Shown: one piece after another, positions 18,005 through 26,678 of the stretch
Position numbering within the stretch: the first letter of the stretch is position 1
Layout: every line of letters begins with the position of its first letter
Assembly: GCF_001612905.1 (NCBI RefSeq)
Contig: NZ_BDBI01000009.1
Span: 230,458 to 294,457, forward strand
Length of the DNA stretch: 64,000 bases
Source: Nocardia ignorata NBRC 108230
GTDB lineage: Bacteria > Actinomycetota > Actinomycetes > Mycobacteriales > Mycobacteriaceae
Direction: 5' to 3'
The notes under the pieces: model-generated
What the model saw: only the letters and a program-made list of their open reading frames with translations
Databases searched by the model: none
What the model was told of the DNA's origin: nothing
Made by a program: the position numbers and the translations under genes

Positions 18005-19185
18005 GTCCTGCCGAAAATGACGTCGAGAGAACGTGGGTCGTAACCTGGTGCTGGCGGCTCCGGTGGGGCTGTCGCGCGCTCGGTCTGGCGCGTGTGGTGG
18101 GCGAGCGCGGCCGCGATCACCTCATCCTGAGTCGGGGTGGTGTAGAGCTGTGTGGTCGTCAGATAGGCGTGGTCGAGGATCCACTGGACGTCGGTGATAT
18201 CCATGTCCGGGTCATCGGCCATGCGGTAGGCCGCGGTGTGCCGAAGTGCGTGGAGCGGATAGTTGGAGCCGAGCGCTTCCTGTGCACGGGCGAACATGGC
18301 TCGGGCCGCGTGATAGGACAATGGCCGCCAAGGGCGGCGCAGCGTGAACCAGAGTGGGTGGCGACGACCCCGGGGAGCTCCCTTGGCCCAGAGTTCTTCC
18401 TGGTAGAGCCGCAGCCAAACGAACGCATCGGGCGAGGCCGGCAGCTGCTGAGCTTTGCGAGAACCCTTGCGAGTGACCGTGATCAGCTGCTGGCCGGGGT
18501 CCTCATCGCCCTGGCGCGCGGACAGCAGTTCTTCGGCGCGGGCGCCGGTCGACACCCAGAACGCCAGCAGAGCGCGATCTCGGTTCGACTTCAGTGCCGC
18601 GAACACCGTGTTGAATTGCTCGTCGGGGATCTTCTTCGGGATCCGCTTGGGAACCTTCGGCCGATAGCGGCCGCCCCGCTCCTTCCGATGCGGATCCATC
18701 GGGTTGTGGTGCGCATGGGCCCGCCTTGAGCGTCGTGAGCGGTCCAGCGGGAATGGGTTGATCAACGGTCCTTCGCCGATTTCCAGCTGGAAGTCATAGA
18801 ACGCCCGCAAGACGGTCTCGGCATGCGCCCGCGACGCCGGCGAGTACTTCGGTCCAGGACTCGGTCTGCCGGTGACGGCATTGACGACCGGGCCGGGGCG
18901 GCTGTGGGGCAAACCGGTCAACCGGCCGTCGGTCCGGTGTCGCCAATGGACTCTCATCGGCTTGTCCGCCAACAACATCCATCGCGCGAAGTCGCGTCCC
19001 TCCACCGGAGTCACCTTGTCCCCCGACATGCCGATCGCAGCCAGGAACCGCCACCAGCGAAGCAGATCACTGCCATACGATCGGATCGTCGACGGGCGCT
19101 TGTCGGTGGCCTGTAGCTCGACGAAGTACCTCGCCGCGGGCTCGATGGCCGCGCCGTTCGCGTCGAGAAGCCGGTACGGTCCCAC
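18001..19185 (-). CDS. Tyrosine recombinase (Tn554 TnpA-like), probable N-terminal frameshift
   Basis: 394 residues in the main frame. Catalytic residues are visible: Arg in STGARAEELL, H-x-L-R-H in LHALRHTAA, His in LDHAYL, and Tyr in TQLYTTP. An N-terminal SAM-like core-binding domain (R-P-S-T-I-R-S-Y) comes first. The open frame begins at a GTG at 19185 without a ribosome binding site. The preceding 80 bases encode, in another frame, a sensible family N-terminus from ATG 19265, so one base has probably been lost near 19183. As written the protein may be truncated or unexpressed. Confidence 0.8.
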   Translation of the reverse strand: MGPYRLLDANGAAIEPAARYFVELQATDKRPSTIRSYGSDLLRWWRFLAAIGMSGDKVTPVEGRDFARWMLLADKPMRVHWRHRTDGRLTGLPHSRPGPVVNAVTGRPSPGPKYSPASRAHAETVLRAFYDFQLEIGEGPLINPFPLDRSRRSRRAHAHHNPMDPHRKERGGRYRPKVPKRIPKKIPDEQFNTVFAALKSNRDRALLAFWVSTGARAEELLSARQGDEDPGQQLITVTRKGSRKAQQLPASPDAFVWLRLYQEELWAKGAPRGRRHPLWFTLRRPWRPLSYHAARAMFARAQEALGSNYPLHALRHTAAYRMADDPDMDITDVQWILDHAYLTTTQLYTTPTQDEVIAAALAHHTRQTERATAPPEPPAPGYDPRSLDVIFGRT

Positions 19186-19265
19186 ACGTCACTGGTCTTT
19201 TGGAGCCGACCGATTTCTGGCACAACGAGTCTCGACAGATCTCGCTCGGCGCCCTCTTCGTACAT
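19186..19265 (-). pseudogene. Displaced N-terminus of the TnpA-like recombinase
   Basis: From ATG 19265 the frame reads MYEEGAERDLSRLVVPEIG and continues to a T-S-D-V-W, matching the start of actinobacterial TnpA-like recombinases. The expected continuation W-x-P-Y-R-L-L-D is found one base out of frame. A single C lost from the GGGACC run at about 19178-19183 would account for it. Confidence 0.6.
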
Positions 19266-19442
19266 GGCGGGGAAAGCTAGCAGAAACCTGTGTTGACCTG
19301 CAAGGATTATGAAGTTAGTTCAGTCAATACGTCATTCACGCGTGTGGTGGCACTGTCTGCGTCGAGAGCGACGATGGCATCTGTTCCTATTGGATCTGAC
19401 CCGACGTCGTACTGTCCGCGGCTGAATGTCGGCTGCTCGGGC

Positions 19443-19901
19443 TCAGCATGGCTGCTCGGCCGCGTACAGGGCGCGCGCCTTGCTCGCGGCGGCCTGGAAT
19501 TCGGGGGAGTACAGCAGACTTTGCTCGATGAGGGTCTGCATCTGTTCAGTGACGGTGAGCTCGATGAATCGGGCGACCAGCTCTGCGGGGTGGTGCTGCC
19601 AGCGGCCGGTGCGGGCCTCGTTGAACAGGTCGACGAGCTCGTGGACCGGGACGAGTCGGGCGAACAGGGCGATGTCGTCGAGCGGAAGCTCTTCTCTGTC
19701 GAGTGCGGTGAGGATCGGTGGCCACAGGAACAGCTCCGAGACGGGGCTGTATCCACCGCCGAGTTCCTCCTCGACGGCCGCTTCGGGCGCCATCAGGTAC
19801 TCGAACCATCCCCGCAGATCCCATAGCCCGCCGGATCGGTCCCAGATCGCCTGAAAGTGCCGTCGGGCGTCCGCGATGGGATCGAGTGCGGTCTCGTTCA
19901 A
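19443..19901 (-). CDS. Hypothetical protein
   Basis: A 152-aa acidic, probably helical protein that I do not recognise. Translation most likely begins at a TTG (19901) because GAGGAAGG lies eight bases upstream. It has no signal peptide or membrane helix. It is the first of several unassigned minus-strand genes between the recombinase pair and Lsr2, all plausible cargo. Confidence 0.55.
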   Translation of the reverse strand: MNETALDPIADARRHFQAIWDRSGGLWDLRGWFEYLMAPEAAVEEELGGGYSPVSELFLWPPILTALDREELPLDDIALFARLVPVHELVDLFNEARTGRWQHHPAELVARFIELTVTEQMQTLIEQSLLYSPEFQAAASKARALYAAEQPC

Positions 19902-20070
19902 ATCCTGTGCCTTCCTCGGGATATGGCCACGGCTGCGGCCGATGCCGCATGACCAAGGTCAGCTATTTCCATGGTGGCCGCTTGGCCAGCAGTGCCGGGA
20001 AGTCGTTGGGCAGCAGCGGACTTCGTTGCGCAACGGCTTCGAGTCCTAGACAACCAATGCGGCTTTCGCC

Positions 20071-20799
20071 CTACTCCAAGTCCGCGGCGAGGGAATCCAT
20101 ATTCGCCCCGTATTGCGCCATGTACCGCTCGTCGAGGTGCGACAGCGTCAACATCAGGGATCCCGCGAGGAAGCGGTGCTCGGGTGAGAGCGGGGCTTCG
20201 GGTTGAGCTGCGACGCGCGCGAGTTCGGTCGTCACCCGAAGTCCGTCGCCGATGCGGTACCAGAGTTCGACCCACTGGTCGTAGTCCCGAACAGCGCGAT
20301 CGTCGGGCAACGTGAGGGTCAGCATCGGCCGCACCTCAGTCTCGTCGAGAACGGCGGTGATCGTAGGAAACAATCTGATCAGTTCGGCATGGAGATCACG
20401 ATCGAGGGCGGCTTCACCTTCTCGCCCTTGCTCCCAGTCGGTGTGTGCGGACGCAGCACGCACCCGAGCGACCGCCAGCAGGCCGTGGATCAGATCAACG
20501 GTTGATGGAAGGAGATGGCCGTAGGTGAAGTCTGGTCGCGGTGACATCACCTCGAGGAGCGCGTCGTCGAGGTCGTCGACATTCGCCAGCCGTGTGGTCG
20601 GTTCCCAGAGCGACAATGGCGAATTGTCGGTAGGCACTGGTGTTGTCGTGTCGAAGATGGGGGTCGGGTCCTGGGTCAATATCGGCATCAAGTTGTCGAT
20701 GAGATCATCGGCGTAGCCGGGTCGTAGTGATGTTCGGACGGCGTTCTTCGCCTGCCGGTGACGTCGTCGAGCCTGCTTCTTTGCACGGTCGGTGCTCAC
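20071..20799 (-). CDS. Hypothetical protein
   Basis: A 242-aa protein starting at a GTG (20799) with AAGG upstream. It opens with a basic stretch (K-K-Q-A-R-R-R-H-R-Q-A-K), as in SEC-C-linked or DNA/RNA-binding accessory proteins, followed by an acidic helical body. The frame is open to ATG 20865 as an alternative start. No family is recognised. Confidence 0.55.
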   Translation of the reverse strand: MSTDRAKKQARRRHRQAKNAVRTSLRPGYADDLIDNLMPILTQDPTPIFDTTTPVPTDNSPLSLWEPTTRLANVDDLDDALLEVMSPRPDFTYGHLLPSTVDLIHGLLAVARVRAASAHTDWEQGREGEAALDRDLHAELIRLFPTITAVLDETEVRPMLTLTLPDDRAVRDYDQWVELWYRIGDGLRVTTELARVAAQPEAPLSPEHRFLAGSLMLTLSHLDERYMAQYGANMDSLAADLE

Positions 20800-20899
20800 G
20801 GCACAGACCTTATCGCCGACGGCGGGGCACGTCGCCGCTGGCATGGGTAAGTGGGGACGTGTCATCGGCGCTGGTCAACGTGCTTCGTTCGGGATGAGG

Positions 20900-21529
20900 T
20901 CACTGTCCTTCGATAATGGCGGGGGCGGGCGTGTGTGCCGGAGGGCTGATCCCGTCGATTCGATTGATCGATCCGGAGCGGCTGTCATCGGTGCGAGTGG
21001 TCCGCCCCTCGGGGCCAAGATCCGAGCAGATGCGCCCAACGGCGGAGGACGTGCTGCAGGTCGCGTCGAAACGTGTTTCGTCGACGAAGGGCAGCGGATT
21101 CCAGCCGTGGAACCAGGACCGCATGCTGTCGAGGTCGAACTCGGCGGCTTGAGGCCTCATCTGATGACGGCGCGCGGTTTCTTCGAAGGAAAGATCCCAC
21201 GCGTAGAAGTGCGCTCGTGAAGCGTGATGGCGCAGCCGCTTGAGCATCGCCGCGTAGCGGTCGGCGTGGAGGATGCTCTCGACCACGAAAGTCAGGTCGC
21301 GTTCCAGACAGGCCATGGCGATGGTCTCGATCAGCGTCACGTTGAACGCGCCTGAAGCGTCGTGCTCGCGAAGGATGATGCGGCGCACGACGTCTTGGCC
21401 GACCACGGCGCACCGGCCCTTCCCGACCCGTTCTTGCACCAGTCGGGCAACCGTGGACTTTCCCGATCCTGAGTTGCCGCGCAAGACCACCAACTGCGGC
21501 CCGGTCTCCTCGGTCATAGCCGCCATCAT
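20900..21529 (-). CDS. Small P-loop kinase (AAA family)
   Basis: About 209 aa. Walker A is GNSGSGKST near residue 20. Later segments (V-G-Q-D-V-V-R-R, then F-V-V-E-S-I-L-H and Y-A-W-D-L-S-F-E-E-T-x-x-R-H) fit a nucleoside- or shikimate-kinase-like P-loop fold. The second ATG at 21517 (MTEETG) is equally likely as start. The substrate is unknown; relatives are often annotated simply as kinases. A second frame overlaps its 5' half. Confidence 0.65.
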   Translation of the reverse strand: MMAAMTEETGPQLVVLRGNSGSGKSTVARLVQERVGKGRCAVVGQDVVRRIILREHDASGAFNVTLIETIAMACLERDLTFVVESILHADRYAAMLKRLRHHASRAHFYAWDLSFEETARRHQMRPQAAEFDLDSMRSWFHGWNPLPFVDETRFDATCSTSSAVGRICSDLGPEGRTTRTDDSRSGSINRIDGISPPAHTPAPAIIEGQ

Positions 21530-21569
21530 GACGCATCGGTCGAGCGGGTAGCTGCTCAGCCGTCGGCTC

Positions 21570-21911
21570 GCTGACGGTTCCGGACTCGACCGTGGTCGAG
21601 CGCTTCGGCCGCGGTGACCTTTCTGCGTCGTGGGGGTAGCGCCCTGTGGTGAGAGACGTGTCGTTTCTGCTGTTCACAGCGGTGATCGACCGTAGTTGGC
21701 GACGGTGTTTGAGGTGTGTTGTCTGGAGAAGCCGGCTGATGTGTGGGTGCTGCCATCGGGCTCCGCCGCCGGGTGGTGGGATCTGTTCGCGGTTGAGGGT
21801 CTCGGCGATCTGGCGCAGGCTCTTCGAGTGGTCGTCGCGCAGGACCAGGACCCGGTCGACGACCTCGGGCGAGCATTGCGGCGGGCGCCCGACCGGCCGC
21901 GACCCGGTCAC
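21570..21911 (-). pseudogene. Recombinase-type HTH protein, probably frameshifted at its end
   Basis: The GTG start at 21911 overlaps the stop of the upstream membrane-protein gene (GTGA). The first 70 residues contain GRPPQCSPEVVDRV, then LRQIAETLN and W-x-x-x-x-I-S-R-L-L. This is the helix-turn-helix seen in the C-terminal part of serine recombinases. The frame then stays open to 20985 inside the kinase gene in another frame, where its sequence is a shadow. A lost stop or frameshift is likely; the end coordinate given is approximate. Confidence 0.45.
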
Positions 21912-22141
21912 CGTTGCTTCCCGGCGACAAACCGTGCCAGAGCGGCGAGCGCAGTGACCAGAGACTGCAGGGTTCGCTCGGCGCGGCGCCCGCGCGCGGT
22001 GTCGGCGAACAAGGCGACCGGAACGACCAGCAGAAGCAGCAGCGAGATGATCGTCACCGGCAATGCGATCAGGGCGGTGACGAGGACGACGCGCGGCGCC
22101 GCGACGAGGGCGGCGAGCACGCCGAAGACGGTGGTGTTCAA
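21908..22141 (-). CDS. Small membrane protein
   Basis: A 77-aa protein starting at TTG 22141 with AGGAG six bases upstream. One long hydrophobic region, with P-V-T-I-I-S near its middle, is long enough for two membrane passes. It ends with a basic tail. Its stop overlaps the GTG of the HTH gene. The function is unknown. Confidence 0.5.
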   Translation of the reverse strand: MNTTVFGVLAALVAAPRVVLVTALIALPVTIISLLLLLVVPVALFADTARGRRAERTLQSLVTALAALARFVAGKQR

Positions 22142-22199
22142 GGGTTCTCCTGCGGAGTTGTGCAGGATCGCCCGACGTGACCGACAGGGGAGAGTCTGA

Positions 22200-23000
22200 T
22201 CAGGCGTGGGTGAGTCCTGCAGGTGATCGAGGGATGGCGATCGACCTGCAGGTGTTGGGTCCGCGGCTGACGCGTGGGCGGGCAGCGACGGTGTGCCCGG
22301 GTGGGGCGGTGGGGCCACGGCGGCGGTCGCGGTGGCGTAGGCGTGTGGTGGTGCTGGATCTCAGGAGCGCTTCGCGTAGCCGGTTGCGGGTGCTCCTCAG
22401 TAGTTCGGTCAGACCGTAGATCTGGATCCCGGCCCTGATGGTGCGCTGTGCTGCGCGTTCGAGTTCGAGCGCGAGAAGTATCAGCACACGGATCTGGTCG
22501 CGATTGCGTTTGATCGCGATGACCCGTTTTGCCCAAGACGAGATTTCAGCCGTGATTTCTTCGACGCCGAGCATCTGCGCCGTGGACATCCACCGACCTG
22601 GGGCGTTGAGGGAGGTGGCGATGGTGGGGGCGAGAGAGTGGGCGAGACGGGCCGCGGTGTCGGAGGCCAGCGTCGCGGCGGCGGTGGCCCAGTGTTGCGA
22701 GCCGGGAAGTGTCGGGGCGTACCAGTGGGCGGTGAAATCCGCCGGTGCCGGTGCGAGCTGGGCCGCGATACTGTGCGCCCATTCCGGTCCGGGGCTCAGC
22801 TCGCTGAAAGTTGACTGCAGCAGGAGGTGATTGTTGGCGGTCAGCAGGGCCTGGAATTCATCGTTGGCGGCGAGCTGCGCGCCGAGTTGCTCGGCGAATT
22901 CCAGTTCCAGAAGGTCGGTGGATCCACGCAGCGCGCCCTGGCCCGTCGGGGCCTGGGTGTGCGCGGGATCGGCGGTCATGTGGGTGACGATATCGGGCAC
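22200..23000 (-). CDS. Hypothetical protein
   Basis: Up to 266 aa, from a GTG at 23000 or an ATG at 22979. The body is alanine-rich and helical, with an A-x-x-x-A pattern and an acidic N-terminal half. The last 60 residues are unusually rich in Arg and Pro and may be non-native readthrough. No family is recognised. Confidence 0.45.
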   Translation of the reverse strand: MPDIVTHMTADPAHTQAPTGQGALRGSTDLLELEFAEQLGAQLAANDEFQALLTANNHLLLQSTFSELSPGPEWAHSIAAQLAPAPADFTAHWYAPTLPGSQHWATAAATLASDTAARLAHSLAPTIATSLNAPGRWMSTAQMLGVEEITAEISSWAKRVIAIKRNRDQIRVLILLALELERAAQRTIRAGIQIYGLTELLRSTRNRLREALLRSSTTTRLRHRDRRRGPTAPPGHTVAARPRVSRGPNTCRSIAIPRSPAGLTHA

Positions 23001-23158
23001 ACCGCAGAGTCCGCTAATAGCTCACTGCCCGACAGGATCCCAGGGTTGGGGGACATGTCATCGTTGCAGGTCAGCGGATGCTGTCGGAAGGTAGTCGGTG
23101 GTGGCGGGCGCGGCCATGGTGTCCTGACGACGGCTCGCTGGTGTCTCGCGTGTGGGAG

Positions 23159-23728
23159 TCAGTCGGTGCGGAGGCGGGCGTGCAGGTGCATGTCGTGGCG
23201 GCCGTCGTGGTGGCGTCCTGCGCCACGCAGTGTGCCCTCGAGGGGAAATCCGCACTTGGCGGCGACCCGGCATGAAGCCGGGTTGCGGACTGAGTGGGTG
23301 AGCTCGATCCGGTCGAATCCGATGTCGTCGAATGCCCAGCGGATCAGAGTGTTTGCGGCGCGGGGCGCGATTGCGTGGCCACGCCAGGCGGGCAGGGTCC
23401 AGTAGGCGAGCTCGGTGACGCCCTCGGCGAGATCGGACTGCCGCAGTCCGATGCGCCCGGCGACTTCGCCGTCGCAGGTGACGGCCCATTGCCCGTTGCC
23501 GGTTGTCCAGGCCGAGCGCCACGAAAGGATCCATTGACGAACTTCGTCGATGGACTCGGCGCTGCGTACGTGCCATGGGCGGATCGCGGGGTCTTGGAAT
23601 GCTTCGAACACGGCGGGTGCGTCGTCGTCGCTCCAGGGTCGCAGTATCAGCCCGTCGGTACTGGTGAGGGTGGGCTGGTCAGCGGCGAATGTGTTGGGTT
23701 CGACCACTGTCGACATCAACTCGGGCAT
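23159..23728 (-). CDS. GNAT family N-acetyltransferase (RimJ/RimL type)
   Basis: About 189 aa. It begins with L-I-L-R-P-W-S-x-x-D, the usual RimJ/RimL opening. It then has a GNAT acetyl-CoA region around P-A-W-R-G-H-A-I-A-P-R-A and N-P-A-S-C-R-V-A-A-K-C-G-F at the C-terminal part. It probably acetylates a protein N-terminus or a small amine; the target cannot be told. Starts at 23728 and 23716 are both possible. Confidence 0.8.
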   Translation of the reverse strand: MPELMSTVVEPNTFAADQPTLTSTDGLILRPWSDDDAPAVFEAFQDPAIRPWHVRSAESIDEVRQWILSWRSAWTTGNGQWAVTCDGEVAGRIGLRQSDLAEGVTELAYWTLPAWRGHAIAPRAANTLIRWAFDDIGFDRIELTHSVRNPASCRVAAKCGFPLEGTLRGAGRHHDGRHDMHLHARLRTD

Positions 23729-23955
23729 CCCAGCATTGTCCGTGCGCGCAGCCACGAGTGTAGTGCGGTTGGAGTCGCCAGTCCTGCCTTGATCCCGTCG
23801 TGGTCCATGCAGCTGCGCAGGCGTACACGAGGGCTCGGAGTCGGGCTCGTTCAGCAGGTGCCTGTGCGGGCCAGGTCGGTCACACCGTGGCGGTCCGGCG
23901 AGGGGGCGGCAGCGCCGGACCTGGCGGGGACGTGTCATATGCGCTGGTGGGGAGG

Positions 23956-24171
23956 CTACTGTCCCTCGACGTTGGCGGGGTCGGTTGTACGGGCCGGTGG
24001 ACTGGACTGCTCGGTGATCGCTGTCCACATGAACAGCAGGACGATCGCGCCGAGGACGCAGGTGACCGCGACCACGAGGTTGCGGCGTGCCGAGCGGCGC
24101 TGGGGATCTCGTTGGTAGAGCACGATGTGCAGGCAGCTGGCGGCGGTGAGTCCGGCGATGGTCAGGCCCAC
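23956..24171 (-). CDS. Small two-helix membrane protein
   Basis: At least 71 aa with two hydrophobic segments separated by a basic loop (Q-R-D-P-Q-R-R-S-A-R-R) and a polar C-terminus. The first helix appears to begin a little upstream of the GTG at 24171 used here, so the start is unresolved. The frame is open to 24474. The function is unknown. Confidence 0.4.
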   Translation of the reverse strand: MGLTIAGLTAASCLHIVLYQRDPQRRSARRNLVVAVTCVLGAIVLLFMWTAITEQSSPPARTTDPANVEGQ

Positions 24172-24436
24172 GAGGAGGGTGAGGGTGTCGGTGATGTCGA
24201 CGGTCGGGGCGCCGCTGTGTTCATGTCGTTCACGTCGCCCAGATTCGCGTAGGGGTTCTCCACCCTCGGGTCGACGTGATTCGGGTGGGCGGGACAACCG
24301 CGTCGGGCAGTTCCGGTTGAGCCTTGGTGAGCGACCATGTCCGTGGTGGTGTGGTCGACGGCTACCACAGCGGTTCACCAACCCGGAGGACGTTGTTGTC
24401 TCGGGGTGAGGCGGGCGAGGGGGTAGGTTCGAAGCC

Positions 24437-25144
24437 ATGACATCGGTTCCCGATTCGTCGACGCGCCGTGCCAACGCGATCCTGCAAGTGGAAAAGGCAC
24501 TTTCGGGTTGGTTCGATGCTGACTACGACCTGATCAGCACGGTGGTCTACGCGCTGGAGTCCGGCGTGGACCACGAGAAGATCCGCGCCAGCTACGCGCG
24601 AACGGCGCTGAGGGATCAGGCGGAATGGATCTTCCCCATGTTCGAGCGTCGCGAGCTGGTGTTTCGTTTGTTCGACGAGGCGGGAATCCGGATGCGCACC
24701 AACGAGCAAGGTTCCAGGGAGTTGTCCCTCGACGTCGAGGGGCTGCCATTGCGGGCCGTGACGGTGAGCCACACCGACGAATGGTGCCTGCCGGGGCAGC
24801 CCTTCGTCGAGCTCGGATGCGACGCGTGGCCGAGGTGGCTGTACCTGCGCTCTACCGCGCCGCCTACCGGCTGGCCGCGACATCACCGGCAAAACTTGCT
24901 CATGTCGTCCTGCGCACCGGTCAGCTTCCGGAAATGGTCGACTGGTACCTGCAGGTCCTCGAAGGTCGCCTGGTCTTCAGTAACGACATGTTGGCGTTCA
25001 TCACCTACGACGAGGAGCATCATCGCGTCGCATTTCTGGCGACCGGTGCGTCTCAGCGACCCACCGACGAGCATTCGGGCCTGCATCACGTCGCCTTCAC
25101 CTACGACTCGCTCGGTGATCTGCTTAACACCTACCAGCGGTTGA
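24437..25144 (+). CDS. Hypothetical protein, C-terminus probably lost
   Basis: The first 125 or so residues from ATG 24437 look like a real acidic helical protein (A-N-A-I-L-Q-V-E-K-A-L, F-R-L-F-D-E-A-G-I-R-M-R). After about 24820 the frame is only a shadow of the dioxygenase gene in another frame. The original end has therefore probably been deleted or shifted. The family is not recognised. Confidence 0.4.
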   Translation: MTSVPDSSTRRANAILQVEKALSGWFDADYDLISTVVYALESGVDHEKIRASYARTALRDQAEWIFPMFERRELVFRLFDEAGIRMRTNEQGSRELSLDVEGLPLRAVTVSHTDEWCLPGQPFVELGCDAWPRWLYLRSTAPPTGWPRHHRQNLLMSSCAPVSFRKWSTGTCRSSKVAWSSVTTCWRSSPTTRSIIASHFWRPVRLSDPPTSIRACITSPSPTTRSVICLTPTSG

Positions 25145-25392
25145 AAGCCGCCGGTGTACAGCCGTTTTGGTCGATCAACCACGGTCCGACTACCTCGATG
25201 TACTACGAGGACCCCGATGGGAACCACATCGAGTTGCAGATCGACAACTTCAGCACTGACGCGGAGCTGAACGAGTTCTTCGAGTCCGGTGCCTTCGACA
25301 CCAACCCCATCGGCGTCGACTTCGACGCCGATGAATTGGTGGCCCGTTTCGCCGCAGGCGAGCCGCTCGCGGACCTGGTGCGCCGACCCTGA
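24826..25392 (+). CDS. VOC-family extradiol dioxygenase-like protein
   Basis: A 188-aa vicinal-oxygen-chelate protein. Metal ligands in the family order are visible: His in LAHVVLRT near the start, His in GLHHVAFTY in mid-protein, and Glu in NHIELQ at the end of the second beta-alpha-beta-beta-beta module. G-P-T-T-S-M-Y-Y and D-P-D-G-N-H flank the last site, as in catechol 2,3-dioxygenase-like proteins. Substrates are probably aromatic diols but this is not proven. The GTG at 24826 is the likely start; it lies within the end of the preceding frame. A monooxygenase relic follows. Confidence 0.8.
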   Translation: MAEVAVPALYRAAYRLAATSPAKLAHVVLRTGQLPEMVDWYLQVLEGRLVFSNDMLAFITYDEEHHRVAFLATGASQRPTDEHSGLHHVAFTYDSLGDLLNTYQRLKAAGVQPFWSINHGPTTSMYYEDPDGNHIELQIDNFSTDAELNEFFESGAFDTNPIGVDFDADELVARFAAGEPLADLVRRP

Positions 25393-25405
25393 CCGTCTCA
25401 CTTCG

Positions 25406-25522
25406 GTGCTCATCGTCGCTGCGGGTCTCGTTGGCGTCGCGACGGCGTATCTGCTGGGACGTCATGGCAGTTCGAGATGCGGCGAGGCGAACCCAGGGCG
25501 TGGGTTCTGCTGCTCGCGGTGA
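25406..25522 (+). pseudogene. FAD-dependent monooxygenase N-terminal remnant
   Basis: From GTG 25406 the frame reads V-L-I-V-A-A-G-L-V-G-V-A-T-A-Y-L-L-G-R-H-G. This is the Rossmann start of aromatic-ring hydroxylases with the GxGxxG damaged (AAGLVG for GAGPVG). It ends after about 38 codons. The neighbouring VOC dioxygenase is the expected pathway partner, so a small aromatic-degradation operon has probably decayed here. Confidence 0.55.
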
Positions 25523-25784
25523 CTTGGGAGGTCGTGGCAGGAGTGGGCGCTCAACATCGTCTGGTAGCAGGCGTCGGGCTGCCGAGAGTGCGCCGGGGCA
25601 GAAGACGGCTGTACCGATGCCCAGGACGATCGACCGACTGCTCCTCTGTCGACGCGGACGACATCGCTGCGACTTCCGGGCGCGCCGGAAATATGACCCC
25701 GGCGCGCCCGGCGGTGATCTCAGCAGTTCACAGACTTCGACCCTGTCGTCGGTGGATCAGGTCGACGGTTGGTAGTTGTGAGGC

Positions 25785-26135
25785 TCAGGCGAATGCCTTG
25801 TCGTAGGCTGTGATGACGTCGGCGGCGATCCTGCCGCGTGCGGACACAGGGAGTCCGTTGTTGTTGGCCCAAGTCCGAATTGCATTGAGGTCGTTGCGGC
25901 GTAGCGGTGCCTCTGCGGAAGCCTTCGCCTCGGATCGGCGCAGGGATGCCTTGATTCGGCCGGTGCGGCGTGCATAGGGAAGCCACTGGTCGAACGTCGC
26001 GCGCAGTGTGGCCGCGTTGTCGGCGGACAAGTCGATTTCGTATGCGGTCCCGTCGATTTCGAAGGTGACCGTTTCCTCAGCAATGGAGGTGCCGTCGAAG
26101 TCGTCGATCAGTGTGACAACAACTTTGCGCGCCAT
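25785..26135 (-). CDS. lsr2: Lsr2 nucleoid-associated protein
   Basis: A 116-aa Lsr2 protein, the usual length. The N-terminal dimerisation domain (MARKVVVTLIDDFDG) is followed by a linker and the C-terminal DNA-binding domain with the AT-hook-like tripeptide in SARGRIAADV. Lsr2 binds AT-rich and horizontally acquired DNA and silences it. It stands alone between accessory DNA and the integrase gene. It may be a chromosomal gene at the element border or an element-borne copy. Confidence 0.92.
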   Translation of the reverse strand: MARKVVVTLIDDFDGTSIAEETVTFEIDGTAYEIDLSADNAATLRATFDQWLPYARRTGRIKASLRRSEAKASAEAPLRRNDLNAIRTWANNNGLPVSARGRIAADVITAYDKAFA

Positions 26136-26678
26136 GTATGTGGGTCCTGTTCGCTCTGTGTCTGTGGTGCACGGTCGCTCGCGAGCGTAATTGCCTTCCG
26201 GTTCAGGGGGAAACCGGCGTGCTGGCTGCTGCTGCCATGGGCACGTGAGGTCTATATCGCGTTCATCTGCTCAGGATGGGCTCGCTGATGTGTCCAGGTA
26301 GCGAGTGAGTCGGTGCGCTGTCGGGGTGCGAGCCCGTGGCCGACCTCGCGACGAGTCAGACCGGCCACCCGCGCGGCCTTCGGCTGCGCCTGGCCCCGCA
26401 GCGCGCGCTCGGTCGTGTCCACGCCATGCTGGCAGGATCAGTAGGTGAACCCAGGGAGGCTTTCGACGAGGTTGAGTGGCGCAGCCCGATCCGCCCGGCG
26501 ATTGTGTCGCCGCTGGTGACGCAGCTGGCCGGGATCGTGACCCTCCGATTCCGTGGGCGGTTCGAGACCTGTATCCCATTCCGCAGTTCTGGCATCGTCG
26601 CTGTGGGCATTTCGAGGCCGTCGGCCCGCATCTCGGCATGCGCGGTGACGCCCTGCCCAGGGCAGGTGACTGGCTGTG
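26136..26678. other. Intergenic region, possible element border
   Basis: About 540 bp between lsr2 and the integrase gene. No supported gene is present. An attachment site next to the integrase would be expected somewhere here, but I could not identify a matching repeat or a tRNA end within the window. Confidence 0.4.

Noticed and set aside
20985..21911. Full 308-aa HTH ORF as one real protein
   Set aside because: Beyond about 21570 its sequence mirrors the kinase gene in another frame and shows no protein-like pattern of its own.
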